Part shown: positions 35,317-44,718 of the stretch, one piece after another | How positions within the stretch are numbered: position 1 is the first letter of the stretch | How the letters are laid out: the number at the start of each line of letters is the position of its first letter | NCBI GenBank assembly: GCA_965248395.1 | Contig: OZ252103.1 | Span: 310,001 to 374,000, forward strand | Direction of reading: 5' to 3' | Length of the DNA stretch: 64,000 nt | DNA from: JAAXHH01 sp965248395 | GTDB taxonomy: Bacteria > JAAXHH01 | Notes under the pieces: model-generated | Told to the model about the DNA's origin: nothing | Database searches by the model: none | Seen by the model: the letters and a program-made list of their open reading frames with translations, nothing else | Program-made: the position numbers and the translations under genes

Positions 35317-35622
35317 TTACGGTTCCACGACCAGGAAGTTAGCCGATTTCGAAACAGTTTGACCGGAATGTTGGTCCTTCAACGTCACGGATAGCACATA
35401 TTCGCCGGCCGGCAGGTCGGAAGTGTCCAGTGCGGTGTACTCCCGGTCCTCGGCCGAATAACCTTCGCCTGCGAAAGTCATCATAACCGTCTGCATCTCT
35501 TCCTGCCGGCGAGCAGACCAGGCCAGTGGTTCCTCCCGGTCCGCGGGTGTAATCTCGTAGTAAATTTCGAACGATGATTTCCGGTCCTGGTCCAAACCCA
35601 GATTGTAAATCTCGTAATAGAC
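35317..35622 (-). pseudogene. Detached C-terminal end of the GWxTD protein (after an in-frame TAA)
   Basis: This stretch is in the same frame as the gene at 35623-37665 and follows its TAA (35625-35623) immediately. It reads V-YYEIYNLGLDQDRKSSFEI and continues for about 101 codons to a stop at 35317. That is the usual last domain of GWxTD proteins, where YYEIYNL follows directly on the preceding strand. The Met at 35595 has no ribosome site. It is read as part of one gene split by a single nonsense codon, or by a sequencing error. Confidence 0.75.
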
Positions 35623-37665
35623 TTAAACGGGACGGCCCCGCACGTAGAGGCGGCCCGGGTTGGGCGTGATGTTCAGACGATTACGCACAAAAGGACCCTG
35701 GACACTCGAGGGCCTGACGCTGGTAGCCAGCTTGAGATCGCTGATCAGCAGGTCGACGCCCCTGTAGTCGTCCACCAATATCGGCTTTCGATACACACCG
35801 ATCCGCTGCGAAGCCTGGTCCTGTACCTGGACCGCCAGGGTATAACTGCCCGTTGGCGCCAGGACGCTCGCCGGAAGCGTGTAGACAGGTACATGGACCT
35901 CCTGTTCTTCCATCTTTCGCTTCGGCCGATCGAAAGGACCGAAACCGAACTCGTGCGTAAACTCCGGGCTCATGATCGAATCGCGCAGGGTGACCCGGTG
36001 TTCCAGCATGGTGCTGTTCCCCTTACCGTCCGAGACATCACCGAACTGCCACACCGGTATGCTGTATGAAAGGTCCAGCTCCGTTGCACCGTTGTCCGTC
36101 CTGAAGGTCACCGCATCGAAGGCGTACTCGAGTGGCTCTCCCCCGAAGTCGTGCAGGTATTCCTCGGGGCTTTTGGCGATCAAATCCGCCGCGCGCTGCC
36201 GGGGACTGAACCTTTCCTGCCGGATCATCGCCTCTTGGGAAGAAAGCAGGTTCGGCCACGGATAGTCGAATCGGCCGCCGCCAAACTGGTCGACGAAATG
36301 CAGTTCCAACCCATAGTCCACATACACCCAACTCTCGGTGGCATAAACCGTTCCCATTTCCTTCTTGGCTCTCTGCCAGGCAATTTCCACGGACGATACG
36401 ACGAGGCCGTCGACTACCAATCCACCGACTGCTTCTTCGGCTGCCATCTGGCTTTGTGCACCAAAGCCCACGCGCTGTGCCACGTCCTCCGGCAACAAGA
36501 TAGTCAAATCACCACGGTCAACGCGCAATTGATAACCGAACTGCTGATTCTGCTCGCGGATCGCATCCACAGTCGCGTCATCAGAAATTCGTACTTCGTC
36601 GTAGGTGTTCTGATTGGAAGTGTACAGGTAATCACGCCGATTGTCCGGAGCTCCATACCGGACATATATCTCGCCACGCCGGTCATAGGGCTTCTGCCCT
36701 ACCGAGAAATGGTGCCGGGCATACAGTACACGCCGGTAATGTTCCATCAGGCGCTCATTTTCCACCGTGGAGGGGTTCGAATCCCGGACGTTCCAGAACG
36801 TCTGCCAGAGGGCGTCGCGTTCGGCGGCCGACGCCGACTCCCAGGCACGCTTTTCGTCAGGCGGCGCCACGTGGTCCAGGTCCCGGAACTGGGCCTGTTC
36901 GTCGTGATCCAACAGGGATATATAGGTCTCCAGAGCTTCCAGTATCGGACCGTATTTTCGATCCGATACATCGGACAAATCCCTGAATTGACTCAGCAGT
37001 GGGTGGACGATAGCCGGCGTGGCGTCTCCCAACTCTTCGACAATCCACCCGAGCAGATCCGCACCCAAACCATAGCGTTCCGATAGATGACACGCATTCA
37101 AGAATCCCCGCAACGCTTCCGGATGATCGGGGCGGACTTTGAACTGCATGATATAGGCGTTTATCGCATTCTCGAATCCAGGTACCGGGGCCGTTTCATG
37201 ACAGCGGCCAAGCTGGTAGTACGCGTCGGGATGCGAGGGATCCAGTTCCACCGCCTTGAGGAAATTGAAACGTCCGTCCCTTTCGCCGCCCACTATCTGG
37301 TCCACCTTACCTGGAGTCATGAACGACATGCCCAGATAGTACTGGATTTCCGCGTCGTCCGGCGCCAGTCTGGCCGCCGTACGCAACTCGTTCCGGGCGT
37401 CCAGGCGCCTGTGGTCCATCTGCAAATAGGTCCTGCCGAGCCAGTAGTGTGCGGCGGCCGACTGTTTTTCCTCCCGGACCGCCTGCCTGAGTCGTCGCGT
37501 CGCATCCGCGAATTTCTCCTGGTCGAAAAGCGCTTGTCCCGCCTCGAGGGGAGTCCACGGGACAGTTTCCGTGACTGTATCCGTTGCGGAGGACTGGGCA
37601 TGGAGGCGACTCTGCAGAGGAAAAATCATCAGGGTCGCTACCAGATATAGAAGGTATCTGATCAT
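35623..37665 (-). CDS. Exported TPR/GWxTD-domain protein, terminated early
   Basis: 680 residues. A signal peptide ends near LHAQSS (residue 25). Residues about 35-230 are TPR-like (AGQALFDQEKFADATRRL, AAAHYWLGRTYLQMDHRRLDA, PDAYYQLGRCHE). The GWxTD domain follows (about 270-420): LWQTFWNVRDSNPSTVENERLMEHY, then GEIYVRYGAPDNR. A beta-rich region ends RLYVRGRPV and is cut by TAA, with the expected continuation in frame behind it. GWxTD proteins are of unknown function, typical of FCB-related and Acidobacteria lineages, and probably in the periplasm. Own promoter at 37736-37764. Confidence 0.85.
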   Translation of the reverse strand: MIRYLLYLVATLMIFPLQSRLHAQSSATDTVTETVPWTPLEAGQALFDQEKFADATRRLRQAVREEKQSAAAHYWLGRTYLQMDHRRLDARNELRTAARLAPDDAEIQYYLGMSFMTPGKVDQIVGGERDGRFNFLKAVELDPSHPDAYYQLGRCHETAPVPGFENAINAYIMQFKVRPDHPEALRGFLNACHLSERYGLGADLLGWIVEELGDATPAIVHPLLSQFRDLSDVSDRKYGPILEALETYISLLDHDEQAQFRDLDHVAPPDEKRAWESASAAERDALWQTFWNVRDSNPSTVENERLMEHYRRVLYARHHFSVGQKPYDRRGEIYVRYGAPDNRRDYLYTSNQNTYDEVRISDDATVDAIREQNQQFGYQLRVDRGDLTILLPEDVAQRVGFGAQSQMAAEEAVGGLVVDGLVVSSVEIAWQRAKKEMGTVYATESWVYVDYGLELHFVDQFGGGRFDYPWPNLLSSQEAMIRQERFSPRQRAADLIAKSPEEYLHDFGGEPLEYAFDAVTFRTDNGATELDLSYSIPVWQFGDVSDGKGNSTMLEHRVTLRDSIMSPEFTHEFGFGPFDRPKRKMEEQEVHVPVYTLPASVLAPTGSYTLAVQVQDQASQRIGVYRKPILVDDYRGVDLLISDLKLATSVRPSSVQGPFVRNRLNITPNPGRLYVRGRPV

Positions 37666-37671
37666 GGCAAA

Positions 37672-37683
37672 CCAACTAGTTGG
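37672..37683. promoter_or_regulatory. 12-bp perfect palindrome before the GWxTD start
   Basis: CCAACTAGTTGG, 6 nt upstream of ATG 37665 at the position a ribosome site would occupy; no Shine-Dalgarno is seen there. It could be an operator or an mRNA hairpin, or chance. Confidence 0.35.
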
Positions 37684-37735
37684 GGGAGTTACGAAAAGAG
37701 ATGGGACCTGTAAATATGTATGTCGGTATACCTAC

Positions 37736-37764
37736 AAAATACCCGGATTCGCGATATCGGTCAA
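37736..37764 (-). promoter_or_regulatory. Promoter of the GWxTD gene
   Basis: Minus strand: -35 TTGACC (37764-37759), 17-nt spacer, -10 TATTTT (37741-37736). It lies just behind the FtsX-type permease stop and gives a leader of about 65 nt. Confidence 0.5.
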
Positions 37765-37775
37765 TCTAAAACCGC

Positions 37776-40148
37776 CTACTCGCGCCGCAGGGAATCCGCC
37801 GGGTTGAGCAGGGCGCTTCGGAAGGTCTGCAGACTTACGGTGATGAGGGCGACGGCCAGGACGATGAGTCCTGCTGCCATGAAAGGAACGGCCCCGATTT
37901 CGGTGCGGTAGGCGAAATCCGCGAGCCACTCGTTCATGAGCCACCACGCCGCTGGCCAGGCCAGAATGTTGGCGATCACGACCAGGTAGACGAACTGCCT
38001 GGACAGCAGAGCGACGATATCGGACACCGCGGCGCCCATTACCTTGCGAATGCCCACCTCCCGCGTGCGACGGGCGACTTCCAGGGATACCAGGCCGTAC
38101 ACGCCCAGGCAGGCGATCAGCAGGGCGAACACCGCCGAATAGGTGAATATCCGCGCCAGGTTGTTCTCGTTCTGGTAGAATCGTGCGATGTCGTCCTCGA
38201 GGAAGAAATACTCGAAGGGAGCCTCCGGCGCGGTTTCTATCCAGGCGGCTCTCAGAAGATCTATCGTGGCGGGCAAATCCCGCCCGCTGACGCGGACCAG
38301 GAAAAAACTGAAACCGCCCAGTACTTCATCCCCGATGGACGTGGGATTCATGGACAGGATCACCGGCTCGATTTCCTGGTGCATCGACTGGAAGTGGTAG
38401 TCCTCGACCACGCCGACGACCGTGTAACCGTGGGGCAGTGTTCGGCCGATAGGGTCGTCCCATTCCATCTTCCGTGCAGCGGCCTCGTTGATAATGCACG
38501 ATCCCGCTTCGTCGTTGCCGAATTCCCGGGAGAAATCCCGGCCTGAGACCAGGTTCAGTTCAAGCGTCTGCAAGTAATCGTAATCCACGGTGAACATGTA
38601 TGCTTCGAGTTTGCTCCCGTCCTTATTGGTATAGGCGGCCTGGCCCAGGCCGCGTCCGAAAGTGTTGGACGTTCCCGACACCTGGACCACGTCTTCGTAC
38701 GATTGTATCCTGGATCTATAAACGTCCACGGAGATGGAATTCGGTCCGGTAGGGATGACGACGACGTTTGCCTTATTGAATCCCAAATCCCCGGTCCGGA
38801 TGAAGTCCAGTTGCCGGGTCATGACGAGTATGGAAACGACGAGTAACGCGGACAAACCGAACTGGACGACCATCAGGCCACGGATAACCAGGTTGGGGCC
38901 ACCGATCTGAAGCTGATGTCTGAACACGGCAACGGGATTGAAACGGGAAAGGACCAGGGCGGGATAGCTGCCGGAGACCAGGGCAACCAGGCCAGTCAAC
39001 GCCAGCAGCGCGGCGAGCGTGAAGCCGTTGGAAAGGTAATCGAGGACGAGAGAAGTCCCCGCCAGCATGTTGAAAACGGGAAGAAACAGGTGGGCCAGTA
39101 TGACGCCGAACACCAGGGCGAAGCAACTCAGCACCGCGGTCTCACCCAGGAACTGCCCCGTGATCTGGGTTTTCTGCGCTCCGAAAACCTTCCGCAGCCC
39201 GACCTCCTTCGCCCGTGAAGACGAACGGCAGACGGCCAGGTTCATGAAATTGACGCAGGCTATAAAGAGAACGAGAAGCGCAGTGCATATCAGTATGTAG
39301 GACCGGTCGGGATCGCTGGTAGATCCCAGGCCGGACCCCACTTCCTGGTTCAGGTGCATGTCCGGTATGGGCTGCAGCGCCAGGTAAGGCGATCCCATCT
39401 GTGAAAAATGAGATTCGACAAAACCCGGGAGTTGGTCTTTCAGCAAGCTCGCCCGGTCCGGGTCTGACAGTTCGACATAGGTTGACGTGACGCTGAAGTT
39501 CCAATTGCCGATTGCCTGCTTCACCCAGTCGTCTATGGCAAACATCTTGTCGAAGGGTAACAGGAAATCGAACCGTATGCTGGAATTAACCGGAGTGTTC
39601 TCCGCTACCCCGGCTACGGCAAAAGGTTCTCCACGTATCGTGAGTTGCCTGCCCAGGGGGCTTTCCGTCCCAAAATACTTTTCGGCGGCAGACCGACTGA
39701 TTACCACCGAATTCAGTTCGTTCAGGACCGTCCCGGGATCACCTTCGATCATCGGGAAGGAGAACACGCTGAAAATTGATGGATCGCTATAAAGAACGTG
39801 TTCCTCCCGGTACGTATCATTTCCGATGCGGATTTCCGATCCACTGGCATTACGTATCCGCACGGTCTGTTCGACGCCGGGATACTGCTGCTTAAAGGCA
39901 GCGGCAAGTGGAAGAGGAGTATTCGCCCAGAGATACGGTTCACCGTCGTAACCCGTTCCACCTAGGACGATCCGGTAGATCCGGTCCGACTTCTCGTGGA
40001 AAGCGTCGTAAGTCCACTCGTGGCGGACGAAGAGAAAGATGAGGAGACAGCACGCGATACCGGTGGACAGGCCCAGCGTGTTGATGAAGAAGTAGCCCTT
40101 ATTTCCTAACAGGTGCCGCAGCGCGATGACGATATGGCTTTTCAGCAT
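37776..40148 (-). CDS. MacB/FtsX-type ABC transporter permease
   Basis: 790 residues. Two MacB_PCD/FtsX modules: a first transmembrane helix at about 18-40 (FFINTLGLSTGIACCLLIFLF), a periplasmic region with VRIRNASGSEIR and RQLTIRGEPFAVAGV, three helices ending near residue 400, then a second module whose last three helices contain LARRTREVGIRKVMGA-like text and FVYLVVIANILAWPAAWW. Such large permeases are abundant in Bacteroidota and relatives and work with a separate ATPase, absent here, in lipoprotein or peptide export or mechanotransmission. AGGAG lies 11 nt upstream of ATG. The substrate is unknown. Confidence 0.9.
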   Translation of the reverse strand: MLKSHIVIALRHLLGNKGYFFINTLGLSTGIACCLLIFLFVRHEWTYDAFHEKSDRIYRIVLGGTGYDGEPYLWANTPLPLAAAFKQQYPGVEQTVRIRNASGSEIRIGNDTYREEHVLYSDPSIFSVFSFPMIEGDPGTVLNELNSVVISRSAAEKYFGTESPLGRQLTIRGEPFAVAGVAENTPVNSSIRFDFLLPFDKMFAIDDWVKQAIGNWNFSVTSTYVELSDPDRASLLKDQLPGFVESHFSQMGSPYLALQPIPDMHLNQEVGSGLGSTSDPDRSYILICTALLVLFIACVNFMNLAVCRSSSRAKEVGLRKVFGAQKTQITGQFLGETAVLSCFALVFGVILAHLFLPVFNMLAGTSLVLDYLSNGFTLAALLALTGLVALVSGSYPALVLSRFNPVAVFRHQLQIGGPNLVIRGLMVVQFGLSALLVVSILVMTRQLDFIRTGDLGFNKANVVVIPTGPNSISVDVYRSRIQSYEDVVQVSGTSNTFGRGLGQAAYTNKDGSKLEAYMFTVDYDYLQTLELNLVSGRDFSREFGNDEAGSCIINEAAARKMEWDDPIGRTLPHGYTVVGVVEDYHFQSMHQEIEPVILSMNPTSIGDEVLGGFSFFLVRVSGRDLPATIDLLRAAWIETAPEAPFEYFFLEDDIARFYQNENNLARIFTYSAVFALLIACLGVYGLVSLEVARRTREVGIRKVMGAAVSDIVALLSRQFVYLVVIANILAWPAAWWLMNEWLADFAYRTEIGAVPFMAAGLIVLAVALITVSLQTFRSALLNPADSLRRE

Positions 40149-40207
40149 GGGAGCGTGTACTCCTGGGGATCAGGGCTGCATGCTGGATTCCGGTAGAGGG
40201 AATTGAT

Positions 40208-40238
40208 GGGGATCTGTGGTTTTGACCCGCCGATCCCC
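40208..40238. repeat. 7-bp inverted repeat upstream of the FtsX-type gene
   Basis: GGGGATC (40208-40214) and GATCCCC (40232-40238) with a 17-nt loop, in the 196-nt gap between the BIG2 protein gene and the permease. No T run follows on the minus strand, so terminator activity is doubtful. Confidence 0.3.
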
Positions 40239-40344
40239 TTTAAGGTTGCGTGTCAGAAAACTCTGCTGCTCAAATGCAGCATGAAAATCACGATTCGATG
40301 GACTAAGTCATGCGGCGGCCCTGAACTCAACCGCGTTTTTCCGA

Positions 40345-41583
40345 TTACTCTATGGTAAAATAGTTTTCGCTGGCGTACAGGCCTCTCTCGCCGTTGATGG
40401 TCGCGTCCCCCACGAGCCTGTAATCACCCGGTTCATCGGGACTGAGGGGACAGACCTGGAAAGTCACGATAGTGTCCTCTAAATCCATCCACGGACTGTC
40501 CATGTCGGTTCGCCGCTGCCACTTGGCTTCATACACCGTGATGCTCGCTCCCATAAACTCAAAGTTATTCAGAGGAATACAAGTAGTTAACTCAAATGGC
40601 ACCGGCAATGCTTCTGTAACGAAAGCGATCTTGCCTGGCGACACCATCAACCCGGTCCACGGGAGGTAGGTGATTTCACAAAGGGTAATCCCCTGCGCAT
40701 CCATGATTCCGCTCAACCACATTTGGAACTCGTCATTCTGTGGTACGCAGACCTGGGTGCCGCCCAGATTTAAAGACATGAGCGCCAGGTTCAGGAATGA
40801 ATCGGGGAGCGGCCCTACAAGGTCCGCGTTGTTCTGAAGCTGAAGCGCCGCGAGGTTGGCAAGCTGGCCAAGTTCCATGGGGACCATCCCGCTTAAACCG
40901 AAACCATCCAGGGTCAGTTCGGTTATCCGTCCACGGTCGTCCGTCGTAACACCATCCCACATGTTTACGCGTTCTTCACTCAACCAGTTACCCTGCATGG
41001 TCCAGTTCATTCCGTCCGTTGCGTTGTATATGGCGATCAACGTTTCCCGATCGGGACTCGGACCCGCAACCGTCACGGTCACGCTCTGTATTGCATTGCC
41101 CGACTGCGCCGTGATGTCCGCCATACCATTACCAACGGCCGTCACCAGGCCTGCCTCGTCCACGGTGGCCACGGTTTCGTCGCTGCTCGACCAGGTGATA
41201 CTCGGTTCGTCTATGGCGACTTCGTTTGCATCTTCAGCAACGACCTCGAGCTGGACCGTCTCACCGAATTCAGTGAGCGTCGTCATTTCCGGTGTGATCG
41301 TGATGATTGCCGCGACCTGGGACACGGTTATGGTTACGCTCTCCATGGCTTCGTCCGACTGCGCGGTGATGTCAACCATGCCGTTGTCCACAGCGGTCAC
41401 CAGGCCCGCCTCGTCCACGGTCGCCAGGGCCTCGTCCCCGCTCGACCAGATAACGGTTTCGTCCGGCATTGCGTTCTCGCGCTGGTCCAGTACTACGGCC
41501 GTAAGCTGTACGGTCTCGCCAATCGATTCAAGTGCAGCCGAAGTCGGATCGATCACGATAGTCGTGGGCACAGGTTCCGACAC
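40345..41583 (-). CDS. BIG2/leucine-rich-repeat surface protein, C-terminal fragment (frameshifted)
   Basis: 412 residues from a GTG, but this is not an independent start: its frame continues upstream to a TGA at 41613, and the sequence joins that of the next feature. It carries BIG2 Ig-like domains 3 and 4 (PVPTTIVIDPTSAALESIG; IITITPEMTTLTEFG, each ending in ITAQS...VTVTV). An LRR cap (LIAIYNATDGMNWT, then GRITELTLDGFGLSGMVP) with about two repeats follows, and a C-terminal region of unknown fold with three Cys. A surface-adhesion or binding role is likely. Confidence 0.8.
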   Translation of the reverse strand: MSEPVPTTIVIDPTSAALESIGETVQLTAVVLDQRENAMPDETVIWSSGDEALATVDEAGLVTAVDNGMVDITAQSDEAMESVTITVSQVAAIITITPEMTTLTEFGETVQLEVVAEDANEVAIDEPSITWSSSDETVATVDEAGLVTAVGNGMADITAQSGNAIQSVTVTVAGPSPDRETLIAIYNATDGMNWTMQGNWLSEERVNMWDGVTTDDRGRITELTLDGFGLSGMVPMELGQLANLAALQLQNNADLVGPLPDSFLNLALMSLNLGGTQVCVPQNDEFQMWLSGIMDAQGITLCEITYLPWTGLMVSPGKIAFVTEALPVPFELTTCIPLNNFEFMGASITVYEAKWQRRTDMDSPWMDLEDTIVTFQVCPLSPDEPGDYRLVGDATINGERGLYASENYFTIE

Positions 41584-42224
41584 CGATATGGTCGCCCGTC
41601 CGTGGTGCCGTCAGACCGCGCCGTGATCTGCGCCATGCCGTTACTCACTGCTGTCACCAGCCCCTGCGCAGTGACAGTCGCCACCGCTTCGTCGCCGCTC
41701 GACCAGGTCACGGACGCTCCCGACAATACGTTGTTGCGCTGGTCGCGCACCACGGCGGCGAGCTGTACTGTCTCGCCGATCGCTTCCAGCGTATGCGACG
41801 ATGGCGTGATCGCGACCCGCGTCGGCACCGGCTCCGCAACGGTAATGGTCGCTTTCCCCGAGGAGTTGCCCGAACGCGCCGTGATCTGCGCCGTGCCGTT
41901 GCTCACCGCCGACACCAGGCCTTGTGCACTGACAGTCGCTACCGCCGTGTTGGCGCTCGACCAGGTAACAGTTTGCCCGGACATCGTGTTGTTGTTCTGG
42001 TCCTTCACCGTCGCCATGAGCTGAACTGTCGCACTGATGGCCGGCAGTGTGTGCGACGACGGCGTGACCGTGATACTGGTCGCCACGGGAGTTGGAGGTG
42101 GTGGCGGTGGAGGCGTAGGCGGAGTGGGCTTAGTCGGACTGTCCCCACCACCACATCCTGCCAGTATCGTCAAGGCCATACAGGTTGTGACCACGGCTAA
42201 CACGCGGCTATATCGGCGAATCAC
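41553..42224 (-). CDS. BIG2 lipoprotein, N-terminal fragment (frameshifted)
   Basis: Start GTG 42224 is chosen because AAAAGGAG lies 6 nt upstream. Lipobox LAGC (Cys24) is followed by GGGDSPTKP, a proline-rich spacer, and BIG2 domains 1 and 2 (TSITVTPSSHTLPAIS; TRVAITPSSHTLEAIG). After ARSDGTTDG the frame turns into unrelated RPYRCRNLCPRLS, while the other frame reads GRATISVSEPVPTT, the expected strand. A one-base change near 41598-41608 thus splits a single lipoprotein of about 620 residues into two. Confidence 0.8.
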   Translation of the reverse strand: MIRRYSRVLAVVTTCMALTILAGCGGGDSPTKPTPPTPPPPPPPTPVATSITVTPSSHTLPAISATVQLMATVKDQNNNTMSGQTVTWSSANTAVATVSAQGLVSAVSNGTAQITARSGNSSGKATITVAEPVPTRVAITPSSHTLEAIGETVQLAAVVRDQRNNVLSGASVTWSSGDEAVATVTAQGLVTAVSNGMAQITARSDGTTDGRPYRCRNLCPRLS

Positions 42225-42308
42225 TTCGGACTCCTTTTCTGGTAAAGACAAGAATGTAGTACCAGTTTACCCGTTTAGATCTATCGTAACCATTTGTTTA
42301 TTATGATG

Positions 42309-43598
42309 TTAAGCCTTTAGGTCCTGCAGGCTTTCCCGGGCCGCTTCGACGGTTCGGTCGATGTCGTCCTCGGTGTGAGCCAGGGACACGAAGCCCGTTT
42401 CAAGGCGCGACGGCGCCAGGTAGACGCCGCGGTCCAGCATGTTCCAGAAGTACTTTCCGTATTTATCCGCGTTTGAGGTGGAAGCAGAATCGAAGTCCTC
42501 AACGGTTTGATCGGTAAAGAAGGTACACATCATGGATCCGACCCGGGACAGGTACGCGGGAACACCTGCCTCATCCGCCGCGTCGCGTAGACCGATACCG
42601 AGCCGGGAAGCCAATGTTTCAAGTCGTTCGTAGACACCCGGTTCCTGCAACTGTCTAACTGTTTGGTAACCTGCGGTCATGGCCAGCGGGTTGCCCGAGA
42701 GCGTCCCGGCCTGGTAGACCGCGCCGAGAGGCGCCACCGTTTCCATGATTTCCCTGCGCCCGCCATAGGCGCCCACGGGGAGGCCGCCCCCGATGATCTT
42801 GCCCAGGCAGGTCATGTCCGCCGTGATGCCGAACCGTTCCTGAGCGCCGCCGAAGGCGATCCGGAACCCGGTGATGATCTCGTCGAAGATCAGGATGATC
42901 CCCCGTTTTTCCGTTTCCTCCCGGATGGTTTCCAGGAAACCGGCGACCGGCGGTATCATGCCCATGTTGCCCGCCACCGGCTCGACGATCACGCAGGCGA
43001 TGTCGTCGCCCCGTTCCGACAGCGTACTCCGGACAGCATCTATATCGTTGTACGGGAGGTTGATCGTCAGCTTCGCCAGGTCCGCCGGCACGCCGGGGCT
43101 ATCGGGGATTCCGAACGTCGCGGCGCCGGAGCCAGCCTGGATGAGAAAACTGTCGCCGTGGCCGTGGTATCCCGCTTCGAACTTGACCGCCAGGTCGCGC
43201 GCCGTATATCCGCGAGCTACCCGCAAGGCACTCATGGTCGCTTCCGTCCCGGAGTTTACCATGCGCACCAGGTCGATGGATGGGAAGGCCGTCCGGACCA
43301 GTTCCGCCAACCGGATCTCGGCTTCCGTAGGCGTACCGAAGCTGACGCCCCGTTCACACGCCTTCTTCAGCGCTTCGACCACGGCGGGATTGCCATGACC
43401 CAGGATCAGCGGTCCCCAGGAACCGAGGTAGTCGATATATTCGTTGCCGTCCACGTCGTATACCTTCGAACCCGCGCCCCGGTCCATGAAAACGGGACGG
43501 CCGCCGACCCGGCCAAAGTTGCGCACGGGACTGTTCACGCCGCCGGGCATCAGTCGTTGGGCCTGGTCGAAGAGGGTGCTGGAACGGGAACGGTTCAT
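42309..43598 (-). CDS. hemL: Glutamate-1-semialdehyde 2,1-aminomutase
   Basis: 429 residues from ATG 43598 (GTG 43607 also possible). Class III aminotransferase with LMPGGVNSPVRNF, GHGNPAVVEAL, MVNSGTEATMSALRVARG, YHGHGDSFLI and the PLP Lys in CLGKIIGGGLPVGAYGG. It converts glutamate-1-semialdehyde to 5-aminolevulinate in the C5 heme pathway. It is the last gene of the heme cluster, 119 nt behind hemB. Confidence 0.97.
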   Translation of the reverse strand: MNRSRSSTLFDQAQRLMPGGVNSPVRNFGRVGGRPVFMDRGAGSKVYDVDGNEYIDYLGSWGPLILGHGNPAVVEALKKACERGVSFGTPTEAEIRLAELVRTAFPSIDLVRMVNSGTEATMSALRVARGYTARDLAVKFEAGYHGHGDSFLIQAGSGAATFGIPDSPGVPADLAKLTINLPYNDIDAVRSTLSERGDDIACVIVEPVAGNMGMIPPVAGFLETIREETEKRGIILIFDEIITGFRIAFGGAQERFGITADMTCLGKIIGGGLPVGAYGGRREIMETVAPLGAVYQAGTLSGNPLAMTAGYQTVRQLQEPGVYERLETLASRLGIGLRDAADEAGVPAYLSRVGSMMCTFFTDQTVEDFDSASTSNADKYGKYFWNMLDRGVYLAPSRLETGFVSLAHTEDDIDRTVEAARESLQDLKA

Positions 43599-43717
43599 GA
43601 ACTTCACTCAAAAGTGTGATTTTGTGACGCCTTGCTTTACAATGCTGATCACATCAATAACAAGCGGTCTGGTTGTATATGTTTAGACAAGACCCGGTCG
43701 TGCGGACGCGCCGGCCG

Positions 43718-44686
43718 TCAAAGCCGACCCGCGACATCCCGGGCGAAATAGGTGAGTATCATGTCTGCGCCGGCCCGTTTCATGGCGGTCAGCGACTCCA
43801 GAACGATCCGTTCTTCATCGATCCAGCCCATCTGTGCCGCCGCCCTGATCATGGCGAATTCTCCGCTCACGTTGTAGGCGGCTACCGGCACTTCGAAGGT
43901 CATTTTCACCCGCTGAATTACGTCGAGATAGGCCAGGGCAGGCTTGACCATGACGATATCCGCCCCTTCTTCGAGGTCCAGTTCCACTTCCCTGAGCGCC
44001 TCGTTGGTGTTGGCCGGGTTCATCTGGTAGGAACGTCGGTCGCCGAACTGCGGGACCGATCCCGCGGCATCGCGAAAGGGGCTGTAATACGCGGAGGCGT
44101 ACTTGGCGGAATAGGCCATGATCGGTATATGCGTGAGGTGTTCGTCGTCAAAGGCTTCCCGTATCGCACCCACGCGGCCGTCCATCATGTCGGAGGGCGC
44201 GACCATGTCGACGCCGGCATTGGCCTGCGAGAGGGCCGTCCTTACGAGCAGGCGTAGCGTGGCGTCGTTTTCCACGTCGCCTTCCCGGATGACGCCGCAG
44301 TGCCCGTGATCGGTGTACTCGCAGAGGCACACGTCGCCGATGACGGTCAGGTCCGGCGTAGTTTCCTTTATCGCGCGGATGGCCCGCTGCACAATGCCGT
44401 CGTCCGCGTAAGCGCCGGATCCGTAGGCGTCCTTGTTCTCCGGAATACCGAAGAGCATGACGGCCGGTATACCCAGGTCCGCGACTTCACGGCAGACCTC
44501 GACGCCCTGGTCCACCGACAGCCGGTCCACGCCCGGCATCGAGTCCACCGGGGAACGGACTCCCTCTCCCGGACAGATGAACATGGGATAGATCAGGTCG
44601 TCAACGGAGAGACGGGTCTCGCCGACCATCCTGCGCAGGTTTTCGCCGCGGCGCAGCCGCCGCAGCCGGTGTACGGGAAATGCCAT
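43718..44686 (-). CDS. hemB: Delta-aminolevulinic acid dehydratase (porphobilinogen synthase)
   Basis: 322 residues. RLRRLRRGENLRRMVGET at the N-terminus, zinc-type active site DVCLCEYTDHGHCG with three Cys, first Schiff-base Lys in MAYSAKYAS and the second in IVMVKPALAYLD. It condenses two 5-aminolevulinates to porphobilinogen. The Cys triad indicates Zn rather than Mg dependence. It lies 32 nt after the zinc-ribbon gene stop. Confidence 0.97.
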   Translation of the reverse strand: MAFPVHRLRRLRRGENLRRMVGETRLSVDDLIYPMFICPGEGVRSPVDSMPGVDRLSVDQGVEVCREVADLGIPAVMLFGIPENKDAYGSGAYADDGIVQRAIRAIKETTPDLTVIGDVCLCEYTDHGHCGVIREGDVENDATLRLLVRTALSQANAGVDMVAPSDMMDGRVGAIREAFDDEHLTHIPIMAYSAKYASAYYSPFRDAAGSVPQFGDRRSYQMNPANTNEALREVELDLEEGADIVMVKPALAYLDVIQRVKMTFEVPVAAYNVSGEFAMIRAAAQMGWIDEERIVLESLTAMKRAGADMILTYFARDVAGRL

Positions 44687-44718
44687 GGGTTGTCTGTCTC
44701 CTGCCCGCTGTCAGGTCA

